A DNA stretch of 64,000 bases from Microtetraspora glauca (GTDB lineage Bacteria > Actinomycetota > Actinomycetes > Streptosporangiales > Streptosporangiaceae), in contig BBYL01000006.1 in assembly GCA_001570385.1 (NCBI GenBank), positions 1 through 64,000 on the forward strand, given 5' to 3'. Under the pieces are notes generated by a model. That model was not told where the DNA came from. It was given only the letters and a program-made list of their open reading frames with translations, and did no database searches. Both the position numbers and the translations under genes were made by a program. Positions 17,413 to 25,839 of this stretch are shown here, one piece after another; the stretch's first letter is position 1; each line of letters opens with the position of its first letter.

Positions 17413-18834
17413 ATGAGAATCTCCCGTATCCGCGGCGCGGCCCTCGCGACCGCGGTGGGCGCCCTCCTCGGCGCCCAGGTGGCGCACCCCGCGCTCGCCG
17501 CACCTGGAAACCCCGGCGCGCCGCGCTACTCGGCGGGCGCGGCCTCCGTCGGGGACCCGTACTTCCCCGACCAGGGCAACGGCGGCTTCGACGTGAAGCA
17601 CTACGACATCGCCTTCACGTACGACCCCGCGAGCCGGCACATGGACGCCACCACGACGATCACCGCGGTCGCCACCCAGGACATGGACCAGTTCAACCTC
17701 GACTTCCGAGGCCCGGAGATCACCGAGCTCAAGGTGGACAAGCACCCGGCCTCGTTCACGCGCGACGGGCAGGAACTCGTCGTGACCCCGCGTCCGAAGC
17801 TCAAGTCCGGGCAGGTCTTCACGGTGACCGTGAAGTACGCGGGGACACCGCCGGTCATCACCGACCCGGACGGCTCCATCGAGGGCTGGGTGCCCACCGA
17901 CGACGGCGCGTTCGTGGCCGGAGAGCCGCAGGGCGCCCCGGCGTGGTTCCCCGGCAGCGACCACCCGACCGACAAGGCGACCTTCACCTTCCGCGTGACC
18001 GTGCCGGAGGGCGTCACGGCGGTCGGCAACGGCCAGTTGCTGTCGCAGAAGACCGAGAACGGCACGACCACCTTCGTGTGGGACTCGACCGAGCCGATGG
18101 CGACCTACCTGGCCACGATGACCATCGGGAACTTCGTCGTCAACGAGTCGAGGACCCCGAGCGGGATCCCCGTCTACACCGCGGTCGATCCGCGCCTGGT
18201 GGCCGGGTCGGCGAGCGCCGTGTCCAAGATCCCGGACATGATCGAGTACTTCTCCTCGATCTTCGGGCCGTATCCGTTCGCCTCGACCGGCGCGATCGTC
18301 GACCGGGCGCCGAACGTCGGGTACGCCCTCGAGACCCAGACCAAGCCGATCTTCTCCAACACCGCGAGCGTCGGCACGATGGCGCACGAGCTCGCGCACC
18401 AGTGGTACGGCGACAGCGTCACGCCGACCCGGTGGTCGGACATCTGGCTCAACGAGGGCTTCGCGACGTACGCCACCTGGCTCTGGACCGAGCACACCGG
18501 GGGCGCCTCGGCGCAGACGACGTTCAACAGTTCCAGCAACTACGGGCGCGCGGCGACGTCGTCGTTCTGGCAGACCGTCCTGACCGACCCCGGCACGGTC
18601 GACATGTTCGGCAACGTGCCCTACAACCGCGGGGCGATGACGCTGCACGCGCTGCGCGGCAAGATCGGCGACACCGCCTTCTTCAAGCTGATCAAGGACT
18701 GGGCCGCCGACAACCGGTACGGCAACGCGGACACCGCCGCGTTCATCCGTAGCGCGGAGAAGGTGTCGGGCATGGACCTGACCGCCTTCTTCGACGTGTG
18801 GGTCTTCCAGAAGGGCAAGCCGTCCGCCTGGTGA
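17413..18834 (+). CDS. Secreted M1-family metallo-aminopeptidase
   Basis: A 473-residue exported protein with a signal peptide (about 1-30, ending near ALAAPGN). The N-terminal beta domain of M1 peptidases is followed by the zinc site HELAHQWYGD near 325-334 and the third ligand Glu in WLNEGFATY near 348. The substrate-side exopeptidase motif reads GYALETQTK rather than canonical GAMEN. It lacks the large C-terminal helical domain of full-length PepN, like other short secreted actinobacterial M1 enzymes. The ATG at 17413 follows GGAAGGAACC. It probably trims peptides outside the cell together with the preceding carboxypeptidase. Confidence 0.9.
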   Translation: MRISRIRGAALATAVGALLGAQVAHPALAAPGNPGAPRYSAGAASVGDPYFPDQGNGGFDVKHYDIAFTYDPASRHMDATTTITAVATQDMDQFNLDFRGPEITELKVDKHPASFTRDGQELVVTPRPKLKSGQVFTVTVKYAGTPPVITDPDGSIEGWVPTDDGAFVAGEPQGAPAWFPGSDHPTDKATFTFRVTVPEGVTAVGNGQLLSQKTENGTTTFVWDSTEPMATYLATMTIGNFVVNESRTPSGIPVYTAVDPRLVAGSASAVSKIPDMIEYFSSIFGPYPFASTGAIVDRAPNVGYALETQTKPIFSNTASVGTMAHELAHQWYGDSVTPTRWSDIWLNEGFATYATWLWTEHTGGASAQTTFNSSSNYGRAATSSFWQTVLTDPGTVDMFGNVPYNRGAMTLHALRGKIGDTAFFKLIKDWAADNRYGNADTAAFIRSAEKVSGMDLTAFFDVWVFQKGKPSAW

Positions 18835-18875
18835 TAGCCCTGCCCCGGCCGGCGGCGCCCCTCTCCTCCCTCGGG

Positions 18876-18913
18876 GCCCGTCGGCCGGGTCAGTGGAACG
18901 CCGGCCGACGGGC
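18876..18913. terminator. Strong hairpin between convergent M1 peptidase and kinase genes
   Basis: GCCCGTCGGCCGG (18876-18888) and its exact reverse complement (18901-18913) enclose a 12-base loop. The 13-bp GC-rich stem sits 41 bases after the peptidase stop and just past the kinase stop, suiting a bidirectional terminator. No T-run follows. Confidence 0.6.
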
Positions 18914-18919
18914 GGCCGG

Positions 18920-21322
18920 TCACTTCGCGGGCTTGAACGTGGCCGTGAAGGTCTCGAAGTAGTGGTACTCCTTCTTCCAGCGCTTGTCCTGGGTGTGCCA
19001 GTAGATGGCGTAGCCGTGGCGCTTGTCGGTCACGAAACCGCGGTTGATCACGTGGGCCTTGCCGCTCCAGGTCCGCCAGGTGAACTCCCAGTCGGCGGCC
19101 TCCTTGAAATAGTCCACCCGCCTGATGTCGATGAGTTCATAACCGCCGAAGCGGGACGGGGCGGATTTCTCCTGGCTCTTCCAGTCCTTCACCGCGTCGT
19201 CCTTGGGACTGCTGGTCATACCGATCAGCAGGTACTGGCTGCGGTCCGAGCCGCGGAACCACACGCTGCCGCCGTCCCGCTTGTACTCCTTCCAGCCCTT
19301 GGGAAGCGCGATCGAGAAGCCCGTCTTGTCCTTGTACCGCTTCCAGCCCTTGGGGATCTCCGCGGTCTCCGAGGGCGAGGGACTCGGCGACGGCGAGGAC
19401 GTGGACTGCGACGGGCTCGCGGAGCCGGATGGCTTCGCCGACGTGTGGTCCTGACCCGGCGCGCTGGAGTTCCGCGCCGCCCCGCCGACGGCGGGGGGAT
19501 CCTGCTCGCCCTGCCGCAGGCCGATGAAACCGGCCACGCCCGCCACGATCAGGAGGGCGGGCACGATGACCAGTGCGGCGCGAAGCAGCGGCACCGGCCG
19601 TGACCTGGCCGGAGCGGCCGGGGCGTTCCCCCAGGAGGCGCTCAGCTGGGTCGCCTCCTGGCCGCCTCCGGACTGCCCGGCCGGTACGGCCTCCTTGTGC
19701 TCGGCGGAGAAGAACCGGTCCAGCGGGCCGTCGCCGGAGAGGTCGATGGCCCCGCCCGGCCGCCGCGCGGAGTAGGCGGTCGGGGTCCCGGAGGAGGACC
19801 CGGCGGCGTCCGTCTCGGGCCGCGTCGTCCCCGCGCCCGGCTTCGCCGCGCCGGACGACGCGCGCCCGGCGCCCGATCCCGCAGCGCCCCCGGTTCCCGG
19901 CGACGTGGGCGTGGTCGTGGGCGTGCCGGTCCCGGATCCGGGCTTCTCGACGCCGAACTTCGCGGTCGCGGACGCGGGCCCGGCCGTACCGGTCTCCGGC
20001 TTCGCGGCGGACGACGCACCCCCGGCAGCCGATCCGGCGGCGCCCGACCCTGCGCCCGACTCCGCGCCCGACCCTGCGCGCGACTCCGCGGCGGACCCGG
20101 AACCGGATCCCGCGGCAGACCCGGCGCCGGATCCCGTGCCGGATCCCTTGGCGGACGTCGGCCCCGTCCCCGCGCCGGGCTTGCCGGACCCGGGCCGCGC
20201 TGCCGCCGATCCGCCCGGCCGTTCGGGTTCCGGCTGCGCGAGCGGCGGGCGCGCGAGTTCCGGCTGGGTGTCATGCTCGCTGAACCGCGCCGCGGCCCGG
20301 GGCTGCTCGTACGGCCGCCGCCGGGCCTCACCGCCCGCCCGGCCCTCCCGCGCGGGGCCGTCCCAGGCGCTCTGGCCCGTCTCGGGGATCGGGCGAGCGC
20401 TCTCTCCGGCGTCGCCCGCCTCCCGCGGCTCGGCCGATCGCGGCGCGGGGGAGGCCGGAGGCGCGGACGCCCTGGACGATGGCGTGGCTCCCGGCTTCGG
20501 CCGTGCCGTACCGGTGAGCGAACGCCGCAGGAGTTCGGCCGTCTCGTCATAGCCGGGCCGGGCCGCCGGGTCCTTGTCCAGGAGGCGCTCGAGCACGACG
20601 CGCAGTTCCCCGGCGTGTACGGCGGGAGCGGGTGCCTCGTTGAGCACGGCGTGCATGGTCGCCATGGGCATGCCGCGGTCGTGCGGCGGCTTGCCCTCCA
20701 CCGCGGCGTACAGCGTGGCGCCGAGCGACCACAGGTCGGACTCGCGCTGGGCCGCGTCCCCGCGCAGCCGTTCCGGGGCGATGAACGCGGGCGTGCCGAT
20801 GAGCCCGGTCCTGGTCATGGTGGAGTCGGCTTCCAGGCGCGCGATGCCGAAGTCGGTCAGCACCACCCGCCCGTCGTCCGTGATCAGGACGTTCTCCGGC
20901 TTGACGTCACGGTGCAGGACGCCCTGCGCGTGGGCCTCCTTCAGCGCGTCCAGGACCTGCAGCCCGATCTCGGTGGTCCGTTCGGGGGAGAGGCGGCCGT
21001 CCTCGCGGATCACCTGCCCGAGGGAGCGCGACTGGACGAGCTGCATGATGATCCAGGGCCGGTCGTCCTCCTCGATCACGTCATGGACGACGACGACGTT
21101 CGGATGGGTGAGCCGCCCGGCCGCGCGTGCCTCGCGCATGGTCCGGCGATTGAGCTCGTCGAGCTGGTCGCCCATCGCGCTGTCGTAGCGGACCTCCTTG
21201 ACCGCCACGGTCCGATCGAGCAGCTCGTCATGGGCTCGCCAGACGATTCCCATGCCACCTCGGCCAATGGGTTCGATCAGTTGGTACCGGCCGCCGACCA
21301 GCCGGCCTTCCGCATGCGCCAT
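18920..21322 (-). CDS. Membrane Ser/Thr protein kinase, paralogue of the 12-14 kb kinase
   Basis: An 800-residue Hanks-type kinase. Catalytic domain about 13-275: GRGGMG loop, Lys42, HRDVKPEN near 138, DFG. A very long low-complexity cytoplasmic linker (about 290-570) is rich in Ala, Gly, Ser, Pro and Glu. One transmembrane helix at about 577-602 precedes a Ser/Pro stalk and a C-terminal extracytoplasmic domain of about 140 residues (GFSIALPKGW ... YAIYWHTQDKRW) clearly related to that of the other kinase. The ATG at 21322 is chosen for its AGGAGGGG site; a longer upstream frame reads through the divergent leader region. Convergent with the peptidase genes. Confidence 0.93.
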   Translation of the reverse strand: MAHAEGRLVGGRYQLIEPIGRGGMGIVWRAHDELLDRTVAVKEVRYDSAMGDQLDELNRRTMREARAAGRLTHPNVVVVHDVIEEDDRPWIIMQLVQSRSLGQVIREDGRLSPERTTEIGLQVLDALKEAHAQGVLHRDVKPENVLITDDGRVVLTDFGIARLEADSTMTRTGLIGTPAFIAPERLRGDAAQRESDLWSLGATLYAAVEGKPPHDRGMPMATMHAVLNEAPAPAVHAGELRVVLERLLDKDPAARPGYDETAELLRRSLTGTARPKPGATPSSRASAPPASPAPRSAEPREAGDAGESARPIPETGQSAWDGPAREGRAGGEARRRPYEQPRAAARFSEHDTQPELARPPLAQPEPERPGGSAAARPGSGKPGAGTGPTSAKGSGTGSGAGSAAGSGSGSAAESRAGSGAESGAGSGAAGSAAGGASSAAKPETGTAGPASATAKFGVEKPGSGTGTPTTTPTSPGTGGAAGSGAGRASSGAAKPGAGTTRPETDAAGSSSGTPTAYSARRPGGAIDLSGDGPLDRFFSAEHKEAVPAGQSGGGQEATQLSASWGNAPAAPARSRPVPLLRAALVIVPALLIVAGVAGFIGLRQGEQDPPAVGGAARNSSAPGQDHTSAKPSGSASPSQSTSSPSPSPSPSETAEIPKGWKRYKDKTGFSIALPKGWKEYKRDGGSVWFRGSDRSQYLLIGMTSSPKDDAVKDWKSQEKSAPSRFGGYELIDIRRVDYFKEAADWEFTWRTWSGKAHVINRGFVTDKRHGYAIYWHTQDKRWKKEYHYFETFTATFKPAK

Positions 21323-21449
21323 CAAATCCCCTCCTGGACGCATAGATCGTCCCATGGATGACAAAGGGATCAACCCGGCCGATGACGCCGTGTCCGATAT
21401 CTGAGACAGATCGTTCCGGCCAGCGGAGGGCGCCTGGTAGGGTCGAGGT

Positions 21450-21509
21450 ATGGCTCGGTATTTCACGTTTACGCAGCCGGCTCCGGGAGGGCCGGTCGCA
21501 GGCGCGTGA
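21450..21509 (+). CDS. Leader peptide with Tyr/Phe codons (attenuator)
   Basis: A 19-codon frame encodes MARYFTFTQPAPGGPVAGA and stops with TGA at 21507-21509. Tyr-Phe-Thr-Phe-Thr early in the peptide is the kind of control-codon cluster used in ribosome-mediated attenuation. It ends upstream of a strong intrinsic terminator and lies 100 bases before a gene with a chorismate-mutase domain, so starvation for charged tRNA-Phe or tRNA-Tyr is the likely signal. A purine-rich GGTAGGGTCGAGG precedes the ATG. Translation is inferred, not proven. Confidence 0.72.
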   Translation: MARYFTFTQPAPGGPVAGA

Positions 21510-21562
21510 TCTAGCGACCATCCGGAGCCGGCTGAGGCAGAGACGAGCGTCTCTGCCTTTTT
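21474..21562 (+). promoter_or_regulatory. Transcription attenuator upstream of the chorismate-mutase fusion gene
   Basis: Two stacked structures are visible. A 13-bp stem pairs CAGCCGGCTCCGG (21474-21486) with its exact complement at 21522-21534; its 5' arm overlaps the leader codons right after the Tyr/Phe cluster, and it encloses a small GGTCGC/GCGACC hairpin. Downstream, GGCAGAGAC (21536-21544) pairs with GTCTCTGCC (21549-21557) around a four-base loop and is followed by TTTTT, a textbook intrinsic terminator. The arrangement supports attenuation, although I could not identify a clear alternative antiterminator pairing. Confidence 0.72.
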
Positions 21563-21608
21563 CGTTGTCAACGAGCCGGTCGAGTGCCGGCCTAACCGAG
21601 GAGCCGAC

Positions 21609-22568
21609 ATGTCCCAGGCCGTCCCACTCGTCACAACGCCGCCCGACGGCACGACCGGCGGCGCGCCCGACCGCTCCGCCGTACGGATCGGGACCCTGAT
21701 CGTGGGAGAAGGGTCGCCGGTCGCCGTGATCGGCGGTGGCGACGCCCGATGGCTGAGCCTGCGCGGCCATCACGGCCGCAGGTCGGCGGCGGAGGCCGTC
21801 GCCGAGGCGCGCGCGGGCTGGTCCGGCCCGCTGCTCGTGGAACCGTTCTCGGCCGAAGACCTCGACGCCGTCGCCGCCGGCGCGGACGGCGTCCTGGTGG
21901 GAGCGGCCTGGATGCAGGACTTCCAGCTGGTCCGCGCGGCGGCCAGGCTCGGCCTGCCGATCGTCGTGCAGCGCGGCCCGGCCGCCACGCTCGAGGAGTG
22001 GCTGGCGATCGCCGACTACTGCGTCGCCGAGGGCAACGACCAGGTGGTGCTGTGCGAGAGCGGAAGCCGTACGCACGGCTCGGCCGGTGTGCTCGACATG
22101 GCGCTGATGCGCGCGGCGCGGGAGCGGTCGGGGCGGCCGGTCCTCGCCGACCTCGGCGATGACGCGACGCTCGCCGCGGCGGCCGTCGCGGCCGGAGCCG
22201 ACGGCCTGCTGCTCGCGCCGGACGCTCCCGCCGCCGCGGTCGCCGCCGCCGCGGAGGCCGCCACGGTGCTGGCCGCGCTGGTACGGCACGAAGCCCCGGA
22301 GACCGTCGGACGGGCCAGGGACGCGATCGACCGGGTGGACGCGGCGCTCGCCACGCTCCTGGAGCGCCGGGCGGCGCTGGCCGGCACGGTACAGCGGCTC
22401 AAGCCCGTCGGCGGGTTCGCCGGCCGGGACATGGACAGAGAGCGCCGCCTGGTCGCCGCCATGGCGCACCGCGCCCCCCGCCTGGGCGAGGTACGGCTCG
22501 CGCCCGTCATGAACGCGGTGATCGAGGCCGGTCTCCACCTGGCCGAGGAGGAGCGCGGGTGCCCCTGA
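21609..22568 (+). CDS. Fusion of a degenerate DAHP-synthase-like domain with an AroQ chorismate mutase
   Basis: A 319-residue protein. Residues about 26-225 align by eye with type I-beta DAHP synthase (GAAWMQDFQLV for GARNMQNF, TLEEWLAIADY, EGNDQVVLCESGSRT), but the catalytic features are gone. The substrate segment RGGAFKPRTSPY is missing, the active-site Lys of LLKRG is Gln (VVQRG), and the metal motif DPSHA reads DLGDDA. Residues about 232-305 form an AroQ chorismate mutase with plausible active-site residues: Arg of RARDAIDRVDAAL, LLERRAAL, the Lys of QRLK, and DMDRERRLV. It therefore probably converts chorismate to prephenate, with the first domain regulatory or a partner surface. It sits behind a Tyr/Phe leader attenuator. 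Confidence 0.82.
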   Translation: MSQAVPLVTTPPDGTTGGAPDRSAVRIGTLIVGEGSPVAVIGGGDARWLSLRGHHGRRSAAEAVAEARAGWSGPLLVEPFSAEDLDAVAAGADGVLVGAAWMQDFQLVRAAARLGLPIVVQRGPAATLEEWLAIADYCVAEGNDQVVLCESGSRTHGSAGVLDMALMRAARERSGRPVLADLGDDATLAAAAVAAGADGLLLAPDAPAAAVAAAAEAATVLAALVRHEAPETVGRARDAIDRVDAALATLLERRAALAGTVQRLKPVGGFAGRDMDRERRLVAAMAHRAPRLGEVRLAPVMNAVIEAGLHLAEEERGCP

Positions 22569-22606
22569 CGTGCCGCCACGCCGCCCTGACGTGCCGCCAC
22601 GCCGCC
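22565..22606 (+). repeat. 21-bp tandem duplication after the chorismate-mutase gene
   Basis: CTGACGTGCCGCCACGCCGCC occurs twice head to tail at 22565-22585 and 22586-22606, the first copy containing the TGA stop of the upstream gene. It resembles the other small duplications at gene 3' ends in this window. Confidence 0.75.
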
Positions 22607-22671
22607 CCTGATGTCCCCGTATTCGGCGAACGCAGATGCCACGGGGATCGGCATGACGGCAGACTTGGGCC

Positions 22672-23454
22672 GTGACCCACGTCCTCGCCCACGAGCTCAT
22701 GACCCTCGGAACGGAGACGCCCCGGCTCAGGGTCGACTGGACAGACCGTCCCAAGCGCTACCTGACGATCGACGGCAGGCCCGCGTACCAGATCGCCTAC
22801 TCGTGCGGCACCTGCGGGCTGGTCCTCCGCCGCGAGCCGGGAACGACTCCGGGCCGACCTCCCGCGGAGCAGGTGCGCGACCGGCTCAACGCGGGACTCG
22901 ACGCACTGGACTCCGAGGTCGTCGGCGCCTTCTCGGCTCAGCTGCCCTACGGCGACTACCTCGTCATGCTGCTGGATGTCCGTCCGAGCCTCGTCATGCC
23001 CGGATCAGCCGAGGACTATTTCGCCGCGGAGGGTCCCGATGCCTGGCAGAACGAGGAATTCGAGTGTCCGCTCGACCCGGCCAACAGTGCCTACTACCGG
23101 CTCGGCCGCGATCACGTCGACGAGCACGACGAACTGTTCCAATTCGCCGTCCCCATCACCGACCCGGCGCAGGCCGACCCGGCCACCACAGCTCGCTACG
23201 CCGGCGCCGTCGACGGCCATCCCACGGCGGTCGCCTTCGGTCTGCTCGACATCCACAGGCCATGGTTCCGGAGCGAACGCCACTGGGGGTTGTTCCATTA
23301 CCTCCTTGACGGTCACCACAAGACGGCCGCCGCGGTGGGGCGCACCATCCGCCTGCTGACCTTCATCTCGGCGGCCGAGTCCTTCGCCACGGAGGCCGAG
23401 GTCCTGCGGCTTGCGGACACGCTCCTGGCCGGGAACGGCGCCCGCGGGGAATAA
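22672..23454 (+). CDS. Conserved-looking protein of unknown function
   Basis: A 260-residue soluble protein, GTG start, no signal peptide or membrane helix. I do not recognise the family. Visible features are one SCGTCG dicysteine motif near residue 45, many aromatic and acidic residues, a GHPTAVAFGLLDIHRPW segment and a YHHK-like HKTAAAVGRTIRLL helix near the end. Codon use (GC-rich third positions) matches its neighbours, so it is very probably a real gene. It lies about 100 bases after the chorismate-mutase fusion, possibly in the same transcript, and is convergent with the PBP gene. Confidence 0.75.
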   Translation: MTHVLAHELMTLGTETPRLRVDWTDRPKRYLTIDGRPAYQIAYSCGTCGLVLRREPGTTPGRPPAEQVRDRLNAGLDALDSEVVGAFSAQLPYGDYLVMLLDVRPSLVMPGSAEDYFAAEGPDAWQNEEFECPLDPANSAYYRLGRDHVDEHDELFQFAVPITDPAQADPATTARYAGAVDGHPTAVAFGLLDIHRPWFRSERHWGLFHYLLDGHHKTAAAVGRTIRLLTFISAAESFATEAEVLRLADTLLAGNGARGE

Positions 23455-23478
23455 CACCGAAACCAGGCAGGGCGTCGC

Positions 23479-25785
23479 CTACCTGCTCGGGATGAGGCGC
23501 GGTGGCTGTCCGGCCGGGAACACGGTCGCCGGGTCCAGACCGGCCGTCGCCGGTGCGCCGTCCCCGGTGGTCCCGGCCGGCTGGGCTCCTTCCAGGATCT
23601 GGAAGATGTCCGGTATGGCCGGGCGGGCGTCCCGCTCGTGTTCGCCCCGGTGCCGCTCCTTGCGCCGGGCCTCGCGCGCCTTCTTCCGTGCGGCCTCCAG
23701 CATCTCCTTGAGGCCGGGGGTGTAGCCGCCGCCGAACCTCGCCATGTCGGGTCCGTTGAAGCCGCTCGGCGGGGTGCGCCTGAGCGCGCCGATCATGGAG
23801 TTCACCCAGATGGGGCCGGGGAGCGAAGCGCCCTGGACCGATCCGTAGTACTCCCCGCCGATCGTCACCCCGGTGAGCGGGTACCGGTACGAGCCGCGCA
23901 TGTCGCCGACGCTGACTGCGGCGGCCAGGTCGGGCGTGTACCCGGCGAACCACGCCGAGGTGTAGCCGTTGTTCGTGCCGGTCTTTCCGGCCGCCGGTCG
24001 GCCGATCGACTGCCCGTGCATCGTGCCGCGGGTGAAGACGCCCTGGAGCACGTGGTTGACGGCGTCGGCGACCTGCGGCTCCAGCGCGCGCGAGCAGCTC
24101 GGCGGAACGGGGACGCGGGTGCCGTCCCGCTCCACGATCTCGGTGATGGCGACCGGCCGGCAGTAGCGGCCGCGTGCGCCGAAGGCGGCGAACGCCGCGG
24201 CCACGGTCGTCGGGTCCATCTCGTTGACGCCGAGCGTGAACGTGGGCACCTCGTGCAGGGGAGTGCCGTCGGCGCGGTCGATCCCGAGCCTGCGCGCCGT
24301 CCTGACGACGTTGCACAGCCCGACCCTGCGCTCCAGCTTCATGAAGAAGATGTTGACGGACTTCCACGTGCCCAGCTCCAGGCTGTACGGCCCGCCGCTG
24401 CCCTCACCACCCGCGTTGAAGATCCTCGCGCGGGGATCGTTCACCGGTTTGCCCGAGCAGTCGGTGTACCCCTCACGCGGGACGAACCGGCCGGGCGTCT
24501 GGAAACCCTGCCCGAACCGCCAGCCCTGCGACAGCGCGGTCGCCAAGGTGAACGCCTTGAACGTGGAACCCGCCTGGAATCCGAGGCCGCCGCCGTGTGC
24601 CTGGTCCGCCGGCAGGTTGTAGGTGGTGTTCGGCCCGTTCTTCTTGTTGCCCGGGTTGCGGCCGTAGCGTTTGCTGGCCGCTAGGGCGCGGATCCGGCCG
24701 GTGCCGGGCTCCACCATCGCCTCCGCCGCCACTTCGGTGTCCGCGGGGGCCACGCGCGCGGCGATGGCCCGCTCCGCGGACCGCTGTGCCAGCGGGTCGA
24801 GGGTGGTGTGCAGGATCAGCCCTCCGCGCCGCAGGGTCCGCTCCCGGTCGGCGGCGGTGTACCCGAACGCCGGGTTCGTGAGGATCTCGTGCTGCACGTA
24901 CAGGCAGAAGTACGGGTAGCGGCTCTGGCCGCAGCCGCCGCCCTCGGACCGCATGTCCAGGCCGAGCGGCTTCGACCTGGCCGACCTGGCGGTGGTCGCC
25001 CGGATCACGCCGAGCTGCTCCATCCGCTCCAGGACCAGGTCGCGCCGCTCGCGCAGCGCCCGCCGCTGCGGCGCTCCCAGCGACGGGTCGGTGCTGTACG
25101 GCGTACGCACCGCCCCGGCCAGCGTCGCCGCCTGGGGCAGCGTGAGCCGTGACGCGTTCACGCCGAAGAACCGCTGGGCCGCCGCCTGGATGCCGAACGC
25201 GCCCGCCCCGAAGTACGCGATGTTGAGATAGCGCTCCAGGATCTGGTCCTTGGAGTACTTCCGCTCCAGCGCCAGGGCGTACCGCAGCTCGGTGATCTTG
25301 CGGTCGACGTTCTGGACCCGGGCGAGCCGCCGCTCCTGGTCCGTCTCGGCGTGGTTGACCAGGAGGTTCTTCACCAGTTGCTGGGTGAGGGAGGAGCCGC
25401 CCTGCCGGATGCCGCCCGCCTGGGCGTTCGTCACCAGCGCGCGGAAGGTGCCCTTGATGTCGAGGGCGCCGTGCTCGTAGAAGCGCGCGTCCTCGATGGC
25501 GACGATCGCCCGCCGCATGACCGGGGCGATCCGGTTGATCGGCACGGACTCCCGGTTCTGCAGGTAGAACTGGGCGATCTGCTTGCCGTCGCGGTCCAGC
25601 ACCCGGGTCATCTCCGGCAGCGGATCCTCGGGCGGGGCCGGGAGCTGGTCGGTGAAGGTGCTCGCCGCCTCCTTGGCGGCCAGACCGACGCCGCCCACCG
25701 CCGGAAGGACCAGCGTGGCGACCAGAACGCCGCCGAGCGCACCGGCCGTCCCGAGCGCCCCGGCGTACGCGAGTCGAATGGTCAC
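23479..25785 (-). CDS. Class A penicillin-binding protein (transglycosylase/transpeptidase)
   Basis: A 768-residue bifunctional peptidoglycan synthase. One N-terminal membrane helix (about 8-38) is followed by the GT51 glycosyltransferase domain, with catalytic motif AIEDARFYEHGALD near 95-108, GGSSLTQQLVKN and RKITELRYALALE. The transpeptidase domain has the active-site GSTFKAF (Ser-x-x-Lys) near 415, the SxN motif KSVN near 480 and AAGKTGTNNGYTSAWF near 600. A charged Lys/Arg/Glu-rich tail follows. It polymerises and cross-links glycan strands outside the membrane. The gene starts 54 bases after a MurA-like gene on the same strand, so the two probably form a cell-wall operon. Confidence 0.93.
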   Translation of the reverse strand: MTIRLAYAGALGTAGALGGVLVATLVLPAVGGVGLAAKEAASTFTDQLPAPPEDPLPEMTRVLDRDGKQIAQFYLQNRESVPINRIAPVMRRAIVAIEDARFYEHGALDIKGTFRALVTNAQAGGIRQGGSSLTQQLVKNLLVNHAETDQERRLARVQNVDRKITELRYALALERKYSKDQILERYLNIAYFGAGAFGIQAAAQRFFGVNASRLTLPQAATLAGAVRTPYSTDPSLGAPQRRALRERRDLVLERMEQLGVIRATTARSARSKPLGLDMRSEGGGCGQSRYPYFCLYVQHEILTNPAFGYTAADRERTLRRGGLILHTTLDPLAQRSAERAIAARVAPADTEVAAEAMVEPGTGRIRALAASKRYGRNPGNKKNGPNTTYNLPADQAHGGGLGFQAGSTFKAFTLATALSQGWRFGQGFQTPGRFVPREGYTDCSGKPVNDPRARIFNAGGEGSGGPYSLELGTWKSVNIFFMKLERRVGLCNVVRTARRLGIDRADGTPLHEVPTFTLGVNEMDPTTVAAAFAAFGARGRYCRPVAITEIVERDGTRVPVPPSCSRALEPQVADAVNHVLQGVFTRGTMHGQSIGRPAAGKTGTNNGYTSAWFAGYTPDLAAAVSVGDMRGSYRYPLTGVTIGGEYYGSVQGASLPGPIWVNSMIGALRRTPPSGFNGPDMARFGGGYTPGLKEMLEAARKKAREARRKERHRGEHERDARPAIPDIFQILEGAQPAGTTGDGAPATAGLDPATVFPAGQPPRLIPSR

Positions 25786-25839
25786 GAGGTAATGCCTACG
25801 ACCGCGCGCCGCCCTCGAAACGGTGGCGCGCGGAAGCTT

